The notes below the pieces were generated by a model. It made no database searches. It was not told where the DNA came from and was given only the letters and a program-made list of their open reading frames with translations. Below, piece by piece: positions 52,274-61,718 of a DNA stretch of 64,000 nt; position 1 is the first letter of the stretch, and every line of letters starts with the position of its first letter. Source of the stretch: Flavobacterium johnsoniae (GTDB taxonomy: Bacteria; Bacteroidota; Bacteroidia; Flavobacteriales; Flavobacteriaceae); assembly GCF_001879205.1 (NCBI RefSeq), contig NZ_MLFK01000006.1:186001-250000 (forward strand). The letters are read 5' to 3'. The position numbers and the translations under genes are program-made.

Positions 52274-54187
52274 ATGCTTAATATACACAATCTTTCGGTT
52301 TCTTTTGGAGGAACATATTTATTTGAAGAAGTTACTTTTCGTTTAGGTGCCGGCGACCGCGTAGGTCTTGTTGGTAAAAACGGAGCGGGTAAATCGACAA
52401 TGCTAAAAATGCTCGCAGGAGATTTTAAACCAGATTCTGGGGTTATTTCTCAGGAAAAAGATATCAGAATGGGATTTTTACGCCAGGATATCGATTTTGA
52501 ACAAGGAAGAACCGTATTAGAAGAAGCGTATGAAGCTTTTACAGAAATCAAAATTGTAGAGAAAAAACTAGAAGAAATCAATCATCAATTGGTTACCAGA
52601 ACCGATTATGAAAGTGAAGAATACGGTCAGATCATCGAAGATTTATCTGATTACACACATCGTTTTGAACTTCTTGGAGGTTATAATTATGTAGGAGATA
52701 CAGAGAAAATTCTTTTAGGACTTGGTTTCAAGAGAGAAGTGTTTAACAACCAAACCGAAACATTTTCCGGAGGTTGGAGAATGCGTATCGAATTAGCTAA
52801 ATTATTATTACAGTCAAATGATGTTTTATTGCTGGATGAGCCAACCAACCACTTAGATATTGAAAGTATCATTTGGTTAGAAAGTTTCCTGCGTAATTAT
52901 CCTGGAGTTGTAGTAATCGTTTCGCACGATAAAATGTTTCTTGATAATGTTACAAACCGTACAATCGAAATCTCTTTAGGAAAAGCATACGATTTTAATA
53001 AACCTTATTCTCAATATTTAGAATTGCGTCATGAAATTCGTGAAAAGCAATTGGCGACTCAAAAGAACCAGGCTAAAAAGATTGAAGAAACAGAAAAATT
53101 AATTGAAAAGTTCCGTGCAAAGGCCTCAAAAGCTTCAATGGCACAATCGCTGATTAAAAAACTGGATAAAGTAGAACGAATTGAAGTTGATGAAGACGAT
53201 AATTCAGTAATGAATATTTCGTTTCCGGTTTCAAAAGAACCAGGAAAAGTAGTAATTGAAGCGGAACATGTTACAAAAGCTTACGGAGATAAAGTCATCT
53301 TAAAAGATATTGATTTACTTGTAGAACGCGGCAGTAAAATTGCCTTTGTGGGACAGAACGGACAAGGAAAATCGACTTTTATTAAAGCCATTGTAAACGA
53401 ATTTGAATATAATGGAAATATCAAATTAGGACATAATGTACAATTAGGTTATTTTGCCCAAAATCAGGCAGAATATCTTGATGGCGAAATCACTTTGCTG
53501 CAAACTATGGAAGACGCTGCAACAGACACAAACCGTTCTAAAGTTCGTGATATGCTGGGATCGTTTTTATTCCGTGGAGATGATGTTGAGAAAAAAGTAA
53601 AAGTACTTTCAGGAGGTGAGCGTAACCGTTTGGCTCTTTGTAAACTGCTATTACAGCCCATCAACGTATTGCTGATGGATGAGCCTACGAATCACCTGGA
53701 TATTAAATCAAAGAACGTTTTAAAGGCAGCGCTTCAAAAATTTGGCGGTACTTTATTATTGGTTTCGCACGATAGAGATTTCCTGCAGGGAATGTCGAAC
53801 ATTGTGTATGAATTCAAAGATCAAAAAATTAAAGAATATTTAGGCGATATAAACTTTTTCTTAGAGCAGCGTAATCTTGAAAACATGCGCGAAGTAGAGA
53901 AAAAAGATGTTGAAAAAGTGGCAGCCCCTAAAGAAAATAACAAAACTTCATACGAAGATCAGAAAAAAGGAAAAGCACTTCAAAACCGATTAAGTAAAAT
54001 AGAAAGTCAAATAAAACAATTAGAAAACGATATTCAGCACGATGACAAAATGCTGGCTTCTAATTATGACAAACATATTGAAGATGCATCATTTTTTACA
54101 GCATACAATAAAAAGAAACAAGATCTGGATCAATTACTTATCGATTGGGAAATCGTTCAGGAGGAGATTGATAACTTTAATGCTTAG
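52274..54187 (+). CDS. ABC-F family ATPase (ribosome-associated)
   Basis: A 637-residue protein with two fused ABC ATPase domains and no membrane segment, the layout of ABC-F translation factors. Walker A loops are GLVGKNGAGKST (near 34-45) and AFVGQNGQGKST; signatures are TFSGGWRMR and VLSGGERNR; Walker B sites are LLLDEPTNHLDI and LLMDEPTNHLDI. The linker between the domains is rich in Lys/Gln and helical (P-site tRNA interaction motif), and the C-terminal ~90 residues form a coiled coil. It could be a Uup/YbiT-like factor; which subfamily cannot be settled. Confidence 0.95.
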   Translation: MLNIHNLSVSFGGTYLFEEVTFRLGAGDRVGLVGKNGAGKSTMLKMLAGDFKPDSGVISQEKDIRMGFLRQDIDFEQGRTVLEEAYEAFTEIKIVEKKLEEINHQLVTRTDYESEEYGQIIEDLSDYTHRFELLGGYNYVGDTEKILLGLGFKREVFNNQTETFSGGWRMRIELAKLLLQSNDVLLLDEPTNHLDIESIIWLESFLRNYPGVVVIVSHDKMFLDNVTNRTIEISLGKAYDFNKPYSQYLELRHEIREKQLATQKNQAKKIEETEKLIEKFRAKASKASMAQSLIKKLDKVERIEVDEDDNSVMNISFPVSKEPGKVVIEAEHVTKAYGDKVILKDIDLLVERGSKIAFVGQNGQGKSTFIKAIVNEFEYNGNIKLGHNVQLGYFAQNQAEYLDGEITLLQTMEDAATDTNRSKVRDMLGSFLFRGDDVEKKVKVLSGGERNRLALCKLLLQPINVLLMDEPTNHLDIKSKNVLKAALQKFGGTLLLVSHDRDFLQGMSNIVYEFKDQKIKEYLGDINFFLEQRNLENMREVEKKDVEKVAAPKENNKTSYEDQKKGKALQNRLSKIESQIKQLENDIQHDDKMLASNYDKHIEDASFFTAYNKKKQDLDQLLIDWEIVQEEIDNFNA

Positions 54188-54194
54188 ATTTTTT

Positions 54195-54272
54195 GTTTCA
54201 AGTTTCAGGTTTCACGTTTCAACAAGAACCTGAAACCTGAAACCTGAAACCTGAAACTTGAAACTTGAAACC
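54195..54272. repeat. Heptamer array with opposing arms (GTTTCA(A/G)G family)
   Basis: Tandem GTTTCAAGTTTCAGG units (54195-54219) face a long array of CTGAAAC/CTTGAAA units (54230-54272). The transcript would form a hairpin between the convergent ABC-F and App1-type genes, possibly serving as a terminator. It is the longest of three arrays of this unit in the window. Confidence 0.8.
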
Positions 54273-55234
54273 TACTTAATAACCCCAATAGATTTTGAGT
54301 GCATTATCGCTTCGCTGCTTTCTTTAAAATAACATACAGAAACATCAAGCGATTCTAAATTTTTCATGATTTTTTTTACTTCCGTTTTTTGAGTTTTGCC
54401 AGTCTGCCTGATATAAACTGCAATAACAGTAACGGGAAATATTTTGCAGATGCGCTCGTATAAAACAGGATCATGCTGTGAGTCATCTCCTAAAAGAACA
54501 TATTTTAGATTGGGATAAAACTCTAAAACATGTTTTATTTTATCAAATTTATGATCATGGTTTCCTCTTCCGCTCATGAAGAAATCCGTAATTCCCCTTT
54601 TAATATCTTTTAATAAAATAACAGCTCTCGGAAGTTTGTGGATTTTAGTGAATTTTACAATAAACCTATATAAATTCCATTCACTGCTCGAAACATAAAA
54701 AAAAGCATTTTCTTCCCCTTTATTATTTCTTCCAGCTGAACTTAAAGCCTGATAATGCGTCACAACATCTTTAAAGATTTTCCTGTCATTGACATTTTTG
54801 AAAAGTAAAATGTATATTTTTCTGAAAATATTGCGTGTGTGCGAGATAAGGAAAGTATCATCAATATCTGATATGATACCTAAATTTCCTTTATGAGGAC
54901 GAATAAAACTTCCTTTTGAAGTGATGATGCTTTCACCATATTTAATGCTCACTTCATATTCCATCCATCCAAAACTCATTTCTTTTTCAACGGGAATACA
55001 AAATTTAAAATACCCATCATCAAGCGTTTTGGTGTGAATCTCTAAACCGCCGCATTTAAGATAAACATCAAAATTTTGAATTGTTTTTATCCTAAACTGG
55101 TTAATAATTGAACGTGCGTTTTTTAGGTTTTTCTTCTGAAAATCATAGTCATACGTTCTTTTAAAAACATGCCCCATCACAATTAATTCTTCTTCATTGG
55201 CATAACCTCGATATAATTGTAGAATTGGTTTCAT
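54272..55234 (-). CDS. App1-type phosphatidate phosphatase (DUF2183)
   Basis: A 320-residue protein with the App1 catalytic domain of the HAD superfamily, which in yeast dephosphorylates phosphatidic acid. The catalytic motif DIDDT is at residues 123-127 (ISDIDDTFLISHTRN), followed by FYVSSSEWNLY and a late GDDSQHDPVLY motif, all characteristic. The N-terminal ~110 residues form a separate strand-rich domain (LYRGYANEEELIVMGHVFKR). No signal peptide is seen. The diacylglycerol kinase-like gene starts 63 bp away in the opposite direction, so the pair may counteract each other. Confidence 0.88.
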   Translation of the reverse strand: MKPILQLYRGYANEEELIVMGHVFKRTYDYDFQKKNLKNARSIINQFRIKTIQNFDVYLKCGGLEIHTKTLDDGYFKFCIPVEKEMSFGWMEYEVSIKYGESIITSKGSFIRPHKGNLGIISDIDDTFLISHTRNIFRKIYILLFKNVNDRKIFKDVVTHYQALSSAGRNNKGEENAFFYVSSSEWNLYRFIVKFTKIHKLPRAVILLKDIKRGITDFFMSGRGNHDHKFDKIKHVLEFYPNLKYVLLGDDSQHDPVLYERICKIFPVTVIAVYIRQTGKTQKTEVKKIMKNLESLDVSVCYFKESSEAIMHSKSIGVIK

Positions 55235-55297
55235 TAATTACGTATATTTATAGTAGACTGTAAATTAATTATTTTAATTGGTTTTAAAAATAAAAAA

Positions 55298-56167
55298 TTG
55301 AAAAAGAATATCATATTTGTTGTAAATCCTATTTCGGGAGACCTTGATAAATCAGATTTAATAGAGGCTGTACAGGAGTTTGCAGCTACAAATCATTTTG
55401 ATCTGGAAGTTTACGAAACGACCGGAAAAAGTGATATTAAAGAAATAAAAGCACTTTATAATCACTATTTGCCAGAACGCATTGTTGTTGCCGGTGGAGA
55501 CGGAACCATTAAAATGGTTGCTGAAGCTATGGAAGAACACGATGTAATTATTGGTATTTTGCCGGCAGGCTCTGCAAACGGGCTTTCGGTAGATTTGAAT
55601 TTACCTGCAGGAATCGAAGAAAATCTTAAAATTGCTTTTCTGCATCATTATATCGAAATGGATATGATTTGTATCAACGGCAAAAAGAGTATCCATTTGA
55701 GTGATATTGGCCTTAACGCCGATTTAGTAAAGAATTACGAACAAAGCGATGTCAGGGGAATTTGGGGATATGCTTTGCAGGCATTTACAACTTTAACAGA
55801 ATCTAACGAACCTTTTGTAGCTGCAATTACAGCAAATAATAAAACTGTTGAACATGTTGCACGAATGATTGTAATTGCCAATTCTCAAAAGTACGGAACA
55901 GGGGTAATAATAAATCCCAATGGTGCCATGAATGACGGGAAATTTGAACTGGTTATTTTAAAAAGCCTTGATTTACTATTAATTGGGAAAATTATTACCG
56001 GCAATATGCCAATTGACTCTGATGATATTGTAATTATTTCGACTGATAAAGCAGAAATAAAAACAGATTATCCGGTTAGTTTTCAAATAGACGGTGAATA
56101 TTGCGGAGCGCAAAATTCTTTGGAAATTCATATTTTGCATAAGCAGATGAAAATTGCTATTCCGTAA
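55298..56167 (+). CDS. Diacylglycerol kinase-family lipid kinase (YegS/LcbK type)
   Basis: A 289-residue lipid kinase-like protein. It shows IFVVNPISG at the N terminus, the ATP-site AGGDGTIKMV (residues 65-74), GILPAGSANGLS and, later, SDIGLNADLVKNYE, and a C-terminal QIDGEY motif. The start is a TTG (MKKNIIFVV); no suitable ATG lies upstream. The family phosphorylates diacylglycerol or related lipids to phosphatidate. Divergence from an App1-type phosphatase suggests control of the phosphatidate pool. Confidence 0.92.
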   Translation: MKKNIIFVVNPISGDLDKSDLIEAVQEFAATNHFDLEVYETTGKSDIKEIKALYNHYLPERIVVAGGDGTIKMVAEAMEEHDVIIGILPAGSANGLSVDLNLPAGIEENLKIAFLHHYIEMDMICINGKKSIHLSDIGLNADLVKNYEQSDVRGIWGYALQAFTTLTESNEPFVAAITANNKTVEHVARMIVIANSQKYGTGVIINPNGAMNDGKFELVILKSLDLLLIGKIITGNMPIDSDDIVIISTDKAEIKTDYPVSFQIDGEYCGAQNSLEIHILHKQMKIAIP

Positions 56168-56183
56168 ATTAAAATTGAATTTT

Positions 56184-56213
56184 GACAAAGTTTCGAAACT
56201 TTGTCAAAGTTTT
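56184..56213 (+). terminator. Terminator after the lipid kinase gene
   Basis: A perfect palindrome GACAAAGTTTC / GAAACTTTGTC (56184-56205), followed by T residues. It lies 17 bp past the stop, and also close to the end of the convergent gene. Confidence 0.8.
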
Positions 56214-56219
56214 TCATAA

Positions 56220-57365
56220 CTATTTAAACGGATTACGTTCCTGCCATTCCGTTTTTGGCTCGAGGTAATTAAAAAATCTGGCAATATTATGATTGATCAG
56301 AGCATTACTGTGCGTAATTAAGCCGTACATTTTTACCGGTTTTGCTCCCACAGAACTTTTAATTTCTAATGCTGTTCTGGCAAAAACAATTTCTTCGAAA
56401 CCTTTTTTGATAGAATACGAAATCATGTCGTACAGCATGTTTAAATACAGCATTTTTTCGCGTTGAATGCTTTCGTCATATCCTAAAAAGTAGGTGTCCA
56501 TAACATTCCCGTTTCTTATCAATGTATTAAAACCAATAAGTTTTTCATCTAAAAAATAACCGTACAACAAAAAGTCCTCTTTCATGATTTCTTTAAAAAA
56601 ACTAAAATGATTTCGTGCCAGAAAAAAAGTATTGAAAGGTGCATTTTTGGCTACATGAAAGTACAAATCATAAATAACGTCTTCATATTTTCGAATGTCA
56701 GACAAAGACAGCTGCTGTTTTTGGATTCCCTCGGATTTTTTACGAGCCCGTTTATATTGATCCCGATATTTTTTGGACAATGCATCAATATAATCTTTTT
56801 CTGATTTCCAATTTTCATTGATGGTAAAAATCATATTGGGTTGTGTCGAAAAAGTGTAATTGTTCTTGAATTCAGCTTGTAATGGTTCGATTTCTTCTGC
56901 AGTAAAATCTTTTATGCTGGTTATATGAACTTTCTTTCCGCTTGCTTTTAAATCTTTTTTAAGTTGATTTATGGCTTTATGAAGTGTTTTTATCGCCTTA
57001 GATTCTTTTGCATTTTTATCAAAAACGAAAGCATTTTGTCCTGTAAGCATATTATTTCCAACAAATAGTACATGCGAAGCGAAATTTTTGAGAGCAAAAT
57101 TACGAACCGAAGTTTTTAAACATTGATCACGCTCTCCAAAAGATTCCAGTTTTTCGGCAAATAAAAATTGGGTCAAAACAATTCCTATTAGTTTGTCTTC
57201 TTCAAAAATTCCGATAAAATGACAAATCATATTTACCGGACAAGAGTTTTCCAGAACTTCCAGGTATTCGCGCGTTAAAAAAATGTTGTCTATGGCCAGC
57301 AAATTCCATTCTGAAGGCAGTAATGATGTGCTGTTGTAGAGTTTAAAAGAATAAGTTGTATTCAA
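56220..57365 (-). CDS. GNAT/FemAB-like acyltransferase (peptidogalycan biosynthesis type)
   Basis: A 381-residue protein resembling the DUF482 / FemAB-like branch of the acyl-CoA N-acyltransferase superfamily. It has an N-terminal GNAT half (FIGIFEEDKLIGIVLTQF), a basic block (SKKYRDQYKRARKKSEG, typical of the family's middle) and a second GNAT half (LYGYFLDEKLIGFNTLIRNGNVMDTYFLGYDES and GFEEIVFARTALEIKSSVGAKP). The acceptor is unknown. It lies alone, convergent with the lipid kinase gene. Confidence 0.78.
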   Translation of the reverse strand: MNTTYSFKLYNSTSLLPSEWNLLAIDNIFLTREYLEVLENSCPVNMICHFIGIFEEDKLIGIVLTQFLFAEKLESFGERDQCLKTSVRNFALKNFASHVLFVGNNMLTGQNAFVFDKNAKESKAIKTLHKAINQLKKDLKASGKKVHITSIKDFTAEEIEPLQAEFKNNYTFSTQPNMIFTINENWKSEKDYIDALSKKYRDQYKRARKKSEGIQKQQLSLSDIRKYEDVIYDLYFHVAKNAPFNTFFLARNHFSFFKEIMKEDFLLYGYFLDEKLIGFNTLIRNGNVMDTYFLGYDESIQREKMLYLNMLYDMISYSIKKGFEEIVFARTALEIKSSVGAKPVKMYGLITHSNALINHNIARFFNYLEPKTEWQERNPFK

Positions 57366-57437
57366 AAGTGTGAGCTAATTTCTTCAAAATTAGATAATAT
57401 TTACAATAACTCAGGCTCTTTAAGTTATTATTAAGAA

Positions 57438-57468
57438 AAACCCGTCTGAGTTCATTTCAAACGGGTTT
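57438..57468 (-). terminator. Terminator of the DUF1761 gene
   Basis: AAACCCGT (57438-57445) and ACGGGTTT (57461-57468) form an 8-bp stem; minus-strand T tract follows. It lies 14 bp past the DUF1761 stop. Confidence 0.75.
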
Positions 57469-57481
57469 CTGTATTTATTAT

Positions 57482-57970
57482 TTATGCATAAGCGCAAATG
57501 ATACCGCCCATTAAAGTCAGCGTAACAATCCAATATCCTGCGTGTATGAAAATATATTTCCATGATTTTCTTTCGAATAAACCATTTATTCCTACTATTG
57601 GCAAAGCAAAAAATAACCCTGATATAAAACCATGAAGTGCGCCATGCTTAAACGTGCGGTAAGCCGTTCCGTAATCTGCCATAAAAGCGGCAAAGGACGG
57701 TTTTGCACTTGCTATCAATGGTGGTCCGCCAACCATTCCTACCGCGCCAGACTGATGAATGGTTAAGCCCATCAAGGTCATTGTAATCATTAAAGAAAAA
57801 ATGTACGTAAGCCCAAAAATTTTGAGCATACTTCCTTTTTTAAGATCGTCCTCGGTAAAATTATTTTCTCTCATCCATATTGTTCCAAAAACTTTTGGAT
57901 GATACCAGGCAAAGCCAACGAGTAAGGTTACAACGGCGGCCGCTAATAATGCGTAAAAGTTAAATTCCAT
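57482..57970 (-). CDS. DUF1761 membrane protein
   Basis: A 162-residue membrane protein of DUF1761. Four hydrophobic helices are visible, the first in the family-typical AAAVVTLLVGFAWYHPKVFGTIWM, then LTYIFSLMITMTLMGL, HGALHGFISGLFFALPIVGINGLFE and YWIVTLTLMGGIICAY. Function of the family is not known. It is a single-gene unit with its own terminator. Confidence 0.88.
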   Translation of the reverse strand: MEFNFYALLAAAVVTLLVGFAWYHPKVFGTIWMRENNFTEDDLKKGSMLKIFGLTYIFSLMITMTLMGLTIHQSGAVGMVGGPPLIASAKPSFAAFMADYGTAYRTFKHGALHGFISGLFFALPIVGINGLFERKSWKYIFIHAGYWIVTLTLMGGIICAYA

Positions 57971-58155
57971 GATATTAGGTTTTTATAATTAGTTGTTTCA
58001 AAATTAATCAAAAAAAGAAAGCAGATAGATAATTTAAAAAACAGGAAAATTATTACACTGTTTTTATTTATCAACACTTTATCGACATTTGATGCTTTAT
58101 GTCTAGTAATTATCTAATTTTGAAGCCAAGAAAAACATAACCCCCCAAGTCTGTT

Positions 58156-58869
58156 ATGAAAAGCTTAGCCACACTTTTTTTAGCATTTGTTTTTTCTCTA
58201 AATATGTTTGCAGATACTGTTTCAGATAAGGAGAAAGACGTGCTGATAAAATTATACCACGCAACCAATGGTTCGCAGTGGAAAATTAAATGGGATTTAT
58301 CGTTGTCAGTTTCAACATGGTATGGAGTTCATGCCGAAAATGGAAAAGTAACAGCCCTGAATTTAGCCGATAATAATCTAAAGGGTGAACTGCCTTTAGA
58401 ATTTTTTGACCTGATAAATTTAGTTGCTGTAGATTTCCATAAAAATAATCTGAAAGGAGCGCTGCCGGCTGAAATTGGAAAGTTAAATCAATTGCAGATT
58501 CTGTGTTTATCTGACAATGAGATTGAAGGCACATTGCCCAATTCGCTTTATCAAATAGCAACTTTAAAAGTACTTCTTTTAAACAGCAATAAATTTTCAG
58601 GAAGTTTTAGTCCTGAAATTATGAATTTAAAATATTTGCAAAACCTGAGTTTGTTCAATAACAGCTTTGAAGGAGAAATCCCTAAAGAGCTGGAAAAATT
58701 AAATAATTTGTCTGAATTGAATCTTTCCTATAATAAATTTAAAGGTTCAGTATCGAGAAATCTGACCATACTGGATTCTTTAAATATGACAATGTTTGAT
58801 GATAATGGAAATCCGTTTTTGTTAGACATAAATGACGAAAGAAAAAATGAAAATATTACCGTAAATTAA
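58156..58869 (+). CDS. Secreted leucine-rich-repeat protein (plant-type LRR)
   Basis: A 237-residue exported protein: signal peptide MKSLATLFLAFVFSLNMFAD, then a cap region (YHATNGSQWKIKW...WYGVHAENGKV) and about five to six ~24-residue LRR units of the plant-specific type (LNLADNNLKGELP, LQILCLSDNEIEGTLP, LKVLLLNSNKFSGSF, LQNLSLFNNSFEGEIP, LSELNLSYNKFKGSV). The cap with W.GV and G.V..LNL is typical of such proteins. Surface or periplasmic binding is likely; target unknown. There is no visible T9SS C-terminal domain. Confidence 0.9.
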   Translation: MKSLATLFLAFVFSLNMFADTVSDKEKDVLIKLYHATNGSQWKIKWDLSLSVSTWYGVHAENGKVTALNLADNNLKGELPLEFFDLINLVAVDFHKNNLKGALPAEIGKLNQLQILCLSDNEIEGTLPNSLYQIATLKVLLLNSNKFSGSFSPEIMNLKYLQNLSLFNNSFEGEIPKELEKLNNLSELNLSYNKFKGSVSRNLTILDSLNMTMFDDNGNPFLLDINDERKNENITVN

Positions 58870-58932
58870 TCGTGCTTATGAATGAATTTTACTCGTTGAA
58901 ACAAGTTGATTAAATATATTTAGTTAATTGTG

Positions 58933-58962
58933 AAAAAGCCGTAATTTGTTACGGCTTTTTTT
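58933..58962 (+). terminator. Terminator after the LRR gene
   Basis: AAAAAGCCGTAA (58933-58944) pairs with TTACGGCTTTTT (58949-58960) around TTTG, T tract following. The core matches the hairpin at 5376-5402. Confidence 0.92.
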
Positions 58963-59098
58963 GTTTCTGATAGTATATAAACGTTGAAATAATATTTAAC
59001 TTTGTTTCAGTAAATTTAAAGCAAGTTTTAAAGCATTCGATTTTTTTTATAACTTTAAGATTTAGAAGAGAAAATATTAACCTTTTTACTATAAAATT

Positions 59099-59404
59099 AT
59101 GACACTACAATATCAAGGTGAACAATACGGAAAGTCAACCACATTTACCATTAGAATAATTGGAAATAATTTATCAAAAAGCAGTTCTAACTACCAAATT
59201 GATTTATTGGTTGGAGATAAAAAACTGCCGACTTTTACAACTGAAATTCATCAAAGTCTTTCAAATTGTTTAAAAGAGATTTACTTATTCAGAAAACATA
59301 ACGGAATTAAATTCGACGAATCGTCAGAGAAAATAGTTTCTCTTTATGTTCCTTATGATAAGGTTTTATACAACTACAATAAATATGCTTTGTTTAGAGC
59401 GTAG
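59099..59404 (+). CDS. Small hypothetical protein
   Basis: A 101-residue, mostly polar soluble protein with alternating strand and loop (TLQYQGEQYGKSTTFTIRII, YQIDLLVGDKKLPTF, then a helix SNCLKEIYLFRKHN). No family or signal peptide is recognised. A TAACTTTG element at 58997-59004 could be its promoter, leaving a ~90-nt leader. A strong terminator follows, so it is a single-gene unit. Confidence 0.65.
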   Translation: MTLQYQGEQYGKSTTFTIRIIGNNLSKSSSNYQIDLLVGDKKLPTFTTEIHQSLSNCLKEIYLFRKHNGIKFDESSEKIVSLYVPYDKVLYNYNKYALFRA

Positions 59405-59426
59405 GTTTTATTTAGAAGATATTTTT

Positions 59427-59457
59427 AAAAGGCTGTTCAATTTTGAGCAGCCTTTTT
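59427..59457 (+). terminator. Terminator with a duplicated downstream half
   Basis: AAAAGGCTGTTCAA (59427-59440) pairs with TTGAGCAGCCTTTT with one G-T mismatch, T tract following. The 3' half (TTGAGCAGCCTTTTT) recurs at about 59468-59482, apparently by local duplication. Confidence 0.85.
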
Positions 59458-59647
59458 AGTTATAAATTGAGCAGCCTTTTTGTGGTAAAAAAATAATTAT
59501 CATCAGTTTTTTCTTGCTTATTGTATCTGTCTTATCTTTAAAGGCTTATATCTTCATTTATTTATTTTTATTACGTAAATAATTCCCACAAATTTATTTA
59601 AAAATATTATTTTTGTTTTTTTTAACATGGAAATAATTACATCTTAA

Positions 59648-61714
59648 ATGTCCCCAAATAAGCTCCTTTTTTTCTTTTTACTGTTTATAACAATTTCATA
59701 CTCACAAAATAAACGTGCTGCTGTTATGGTGAATGCCAGAGCACAAAAAGATAAAATCTTAGTTCGCTGGGCTGTTAATACTCCGGCCGAATGGCAGAAA
59801 GCAAATAAAAAAGGATTTGTAATTACCAGAACTACAGTAGTACGAGATGGCAATGTTCTGCCTAAACCCGAAAAAACGCTTCTCACTCCAAAACCGTTGA
59901 TTGCTGAACCGCTGGATTCCTGGATGGATTTGGTGCAAAAGGATAATAACGCAGCTATTATTGCACAATCTATTTATGGCGAAAGTTTTGAAATAAGTTC
60001 TGCCAAGGAAGGGGATTTGGCAAAAATAGTAAACATGGCGGACGAATTGGATCAACGATACACTTTTGCTCTATATGCAGCTGATATGAGTTTTACAGGC
60101 GCAGTAAAAGCAGGCTGGGGATTTGTCGACACAAACGTAAAGAAAAATGAGGTATATGCTTATCAGGTGAGCGTTTTTGAAAGCCCGCAGGTTAAAGAAT
60201 CATCTTATATGATCGGTTTAAAGGATTATAGTGAATTGCCTGCTCCAACTGATTTTATTGCGATTCCTGATGATAAAAAAGTACTGCTTTCGTGGGATTA
60301 TGAAACTTTTAAAAGAATTTATACTTCGTTTATGGTGGAGAAATCTTCTGATGGTATAAATTTTAGTCCTATAACCACAACTCCTTTAGTCAACCTTAAC
60401 GATAAAGATGAGCATCCGTCTAAAAATATGTATTATGTTGATACTCTTAGTGTAAACGATAAAGTATTTCATTATAGATTGTATGGAATAACCTCATTTG
60501 GAGAAAAAGGAGAATTTACAAAACCAATTACTGTAACAGGTGTTGCGGCAATCGTTACTCCGGCCAGACTGGTAGACTATAACATTATAAATTCAAATGA
60601 AGTTAATTTAGAATGGGATTATCCAAAAGAATCAGAGGGTTTTATTCAGGGGTATGAAATTAATTTAGCCAATAATGATAAAGGACCATACAAGGTTGTT
60701 TCTAAAATTATTCCTCCATCAGAAAGAAAACTAAACTTTAAAGATAATTTATACCCATCAAATTATTTTACAATTTCTGTTGTTGGAAAAAATAATCAGA
60801 GATTGACATCACAGAGTATGCTAGTACAGCCAGTTGATTCTATCCCGCCTGCAAAACCAATTGGTTTAGAGGGCGTAATTGATAGTCTGGGAACGGTTCG
60901 GTTAAAATGGAAACCGAATCAGGAAAAAGATTTGCGAGGATATCGATTATTGAAAGCAAATAATGAAGGAGAGGAATTTGTAGATATTTATCATCAATCG
61001 TATGTAGGAACCGAGTACAAAGACAGCGTGAGTTTAAAAATGACCAACAGTAAAGTTTACTATAGAATTGCTGCCGAAGACATGCGCTTTAATATCTCAG
61101 ACCCATCTGATATCCTTATTCTGGACAAGCCGGATAAAATTCCGCCGGCGGCTCCAATTTTTAAAGATTATGAGAATAAAGATGGGAAGGTACATCTAAA
61201 ATGGATACGAAGTTATAGTGAAGATGTGATAAGTTACAGCCTGAGGAGGAGAGAAAAAGGTCAGGAAAAATGGCAGGAAATAAAACAGATAAACGATACG
61301 ATTCAGGAATTTACAGATGATAGGGTAGAAAATAGAAAAACATACCAATATGCTATTTTGGCTAAGGATAAAAGTAATCTTTGGTCTTCTTTAGATCATT
61401 CTACTGTAACGGTGAGTGTCTTAAATTTTACACCAGTAAAAATAATTACATTCTTACAGGGAACAGCCGACAGAGAAAATAAAAAAATAGTGCTTTCCTG
61501 GGATTATGCAAAAAATAAAAGTAAGGTTATAGGGCTGAGTATTTATAAAAATGCAAAAGGAACGCCGCCTACTTTATGGAAAGAATTGAACGGGAATATT
61601 TTTACTTTAGAAGATAAAAATTTAAAAATTAATCAGGAATACGAATATCATTTAATTCCAAATTTGGAAAGTGATAGTCCGGCAAAAGCAGAGACTTTAA
61701 CAGTTATATATTAA
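59648..61714 (+). CDS. Secreted fibronectin type III multidomain protein (possibly SprC-like)
   Basis: A 688-residue exported protein. Signal peptide (LLFFFLLFITISYSQ) is followed by a ~175-residue N-terminal domain (VRWAVNTPAEWQKANKKGF...) and about five FN3-like domains starting near residues 197, 302, 400, 498 and 595, each with an L.W...G(Y/F) pattern such as KVLLSWDY, VRLKWKPNQEKDLRGYRLLKA and KVHLKWIRSYSEDVISYSLRR. The next gene begins 4 bp after its stop. An FN3 protein directly before a large SprB-repeat protein resembles the sprC-sprD arrangement of F. johnsoniae, but that is an inference from architecture. Confidence 0.8.
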   Translation: MSPNKLLFFFLLFITISYSQNKRAAVMVNARAQKDKILVRWAVNTPAEWQKANKKGFVITRTTVVRDGNVLPKPEKTLLTPKPLIAEPLDSWMDLVQKDNNAAIIAQSIYGESFEISSAKEGDLAKIVNMADELDQRYTFALYAADMSFTGAVKAGWGFVDTNVKKNEVYAYQVSVFESPQVKESSYMIGLKDYSELPAPTDFIAIPDDKKVLLSWDYETFKRIYTSFMVEKSSDGINFSPITTTPLVNLNDKDEHPSKNMYYVDTLSVNDKVFHYRLYGITSFGEKGEFTKPITVTGVAAIVTPARLVDYNIINSNEVNLEWDYPKESEGFIQGYEINLANNDKGPYKVVSKIIPPSERKLNFKDNLYPSNYFTISVVGKNNQRLTSQSMLVQPVDSIPPAKPIGLEGVIDSLGTVRLKWKPNQEKDLRGYRLLKANNEGEEFVDIYHQSYVGTEYKDSVSLKMTNSKVYYRIAAEDMRFNISDPSDILILDKPDKIPPAAPIFKDYENKDGKVHLKWIRSYSEDVISYSLRRREKGQEKWQEIKQINDTIQEFTDDRVENRKTYQYAILAKDKSNLWSSLDHSTVTVSVLNFTPVKIITFLQGTADRENKKIVLSWDYAKNKSKVIGLSIYKNAKGTPPTLWKELNGNIFTLEDKNLKINQEYEYHLIPNLESDSPAKAETLTVIY

Positions 61715-61718
61715 GCCT

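Noticed and set aside
58286-58561. 91-codon minus-strand ORF inside the LRR gene
   Set aside because: Antisense to a well-supported LRR protein; no family resemblance.
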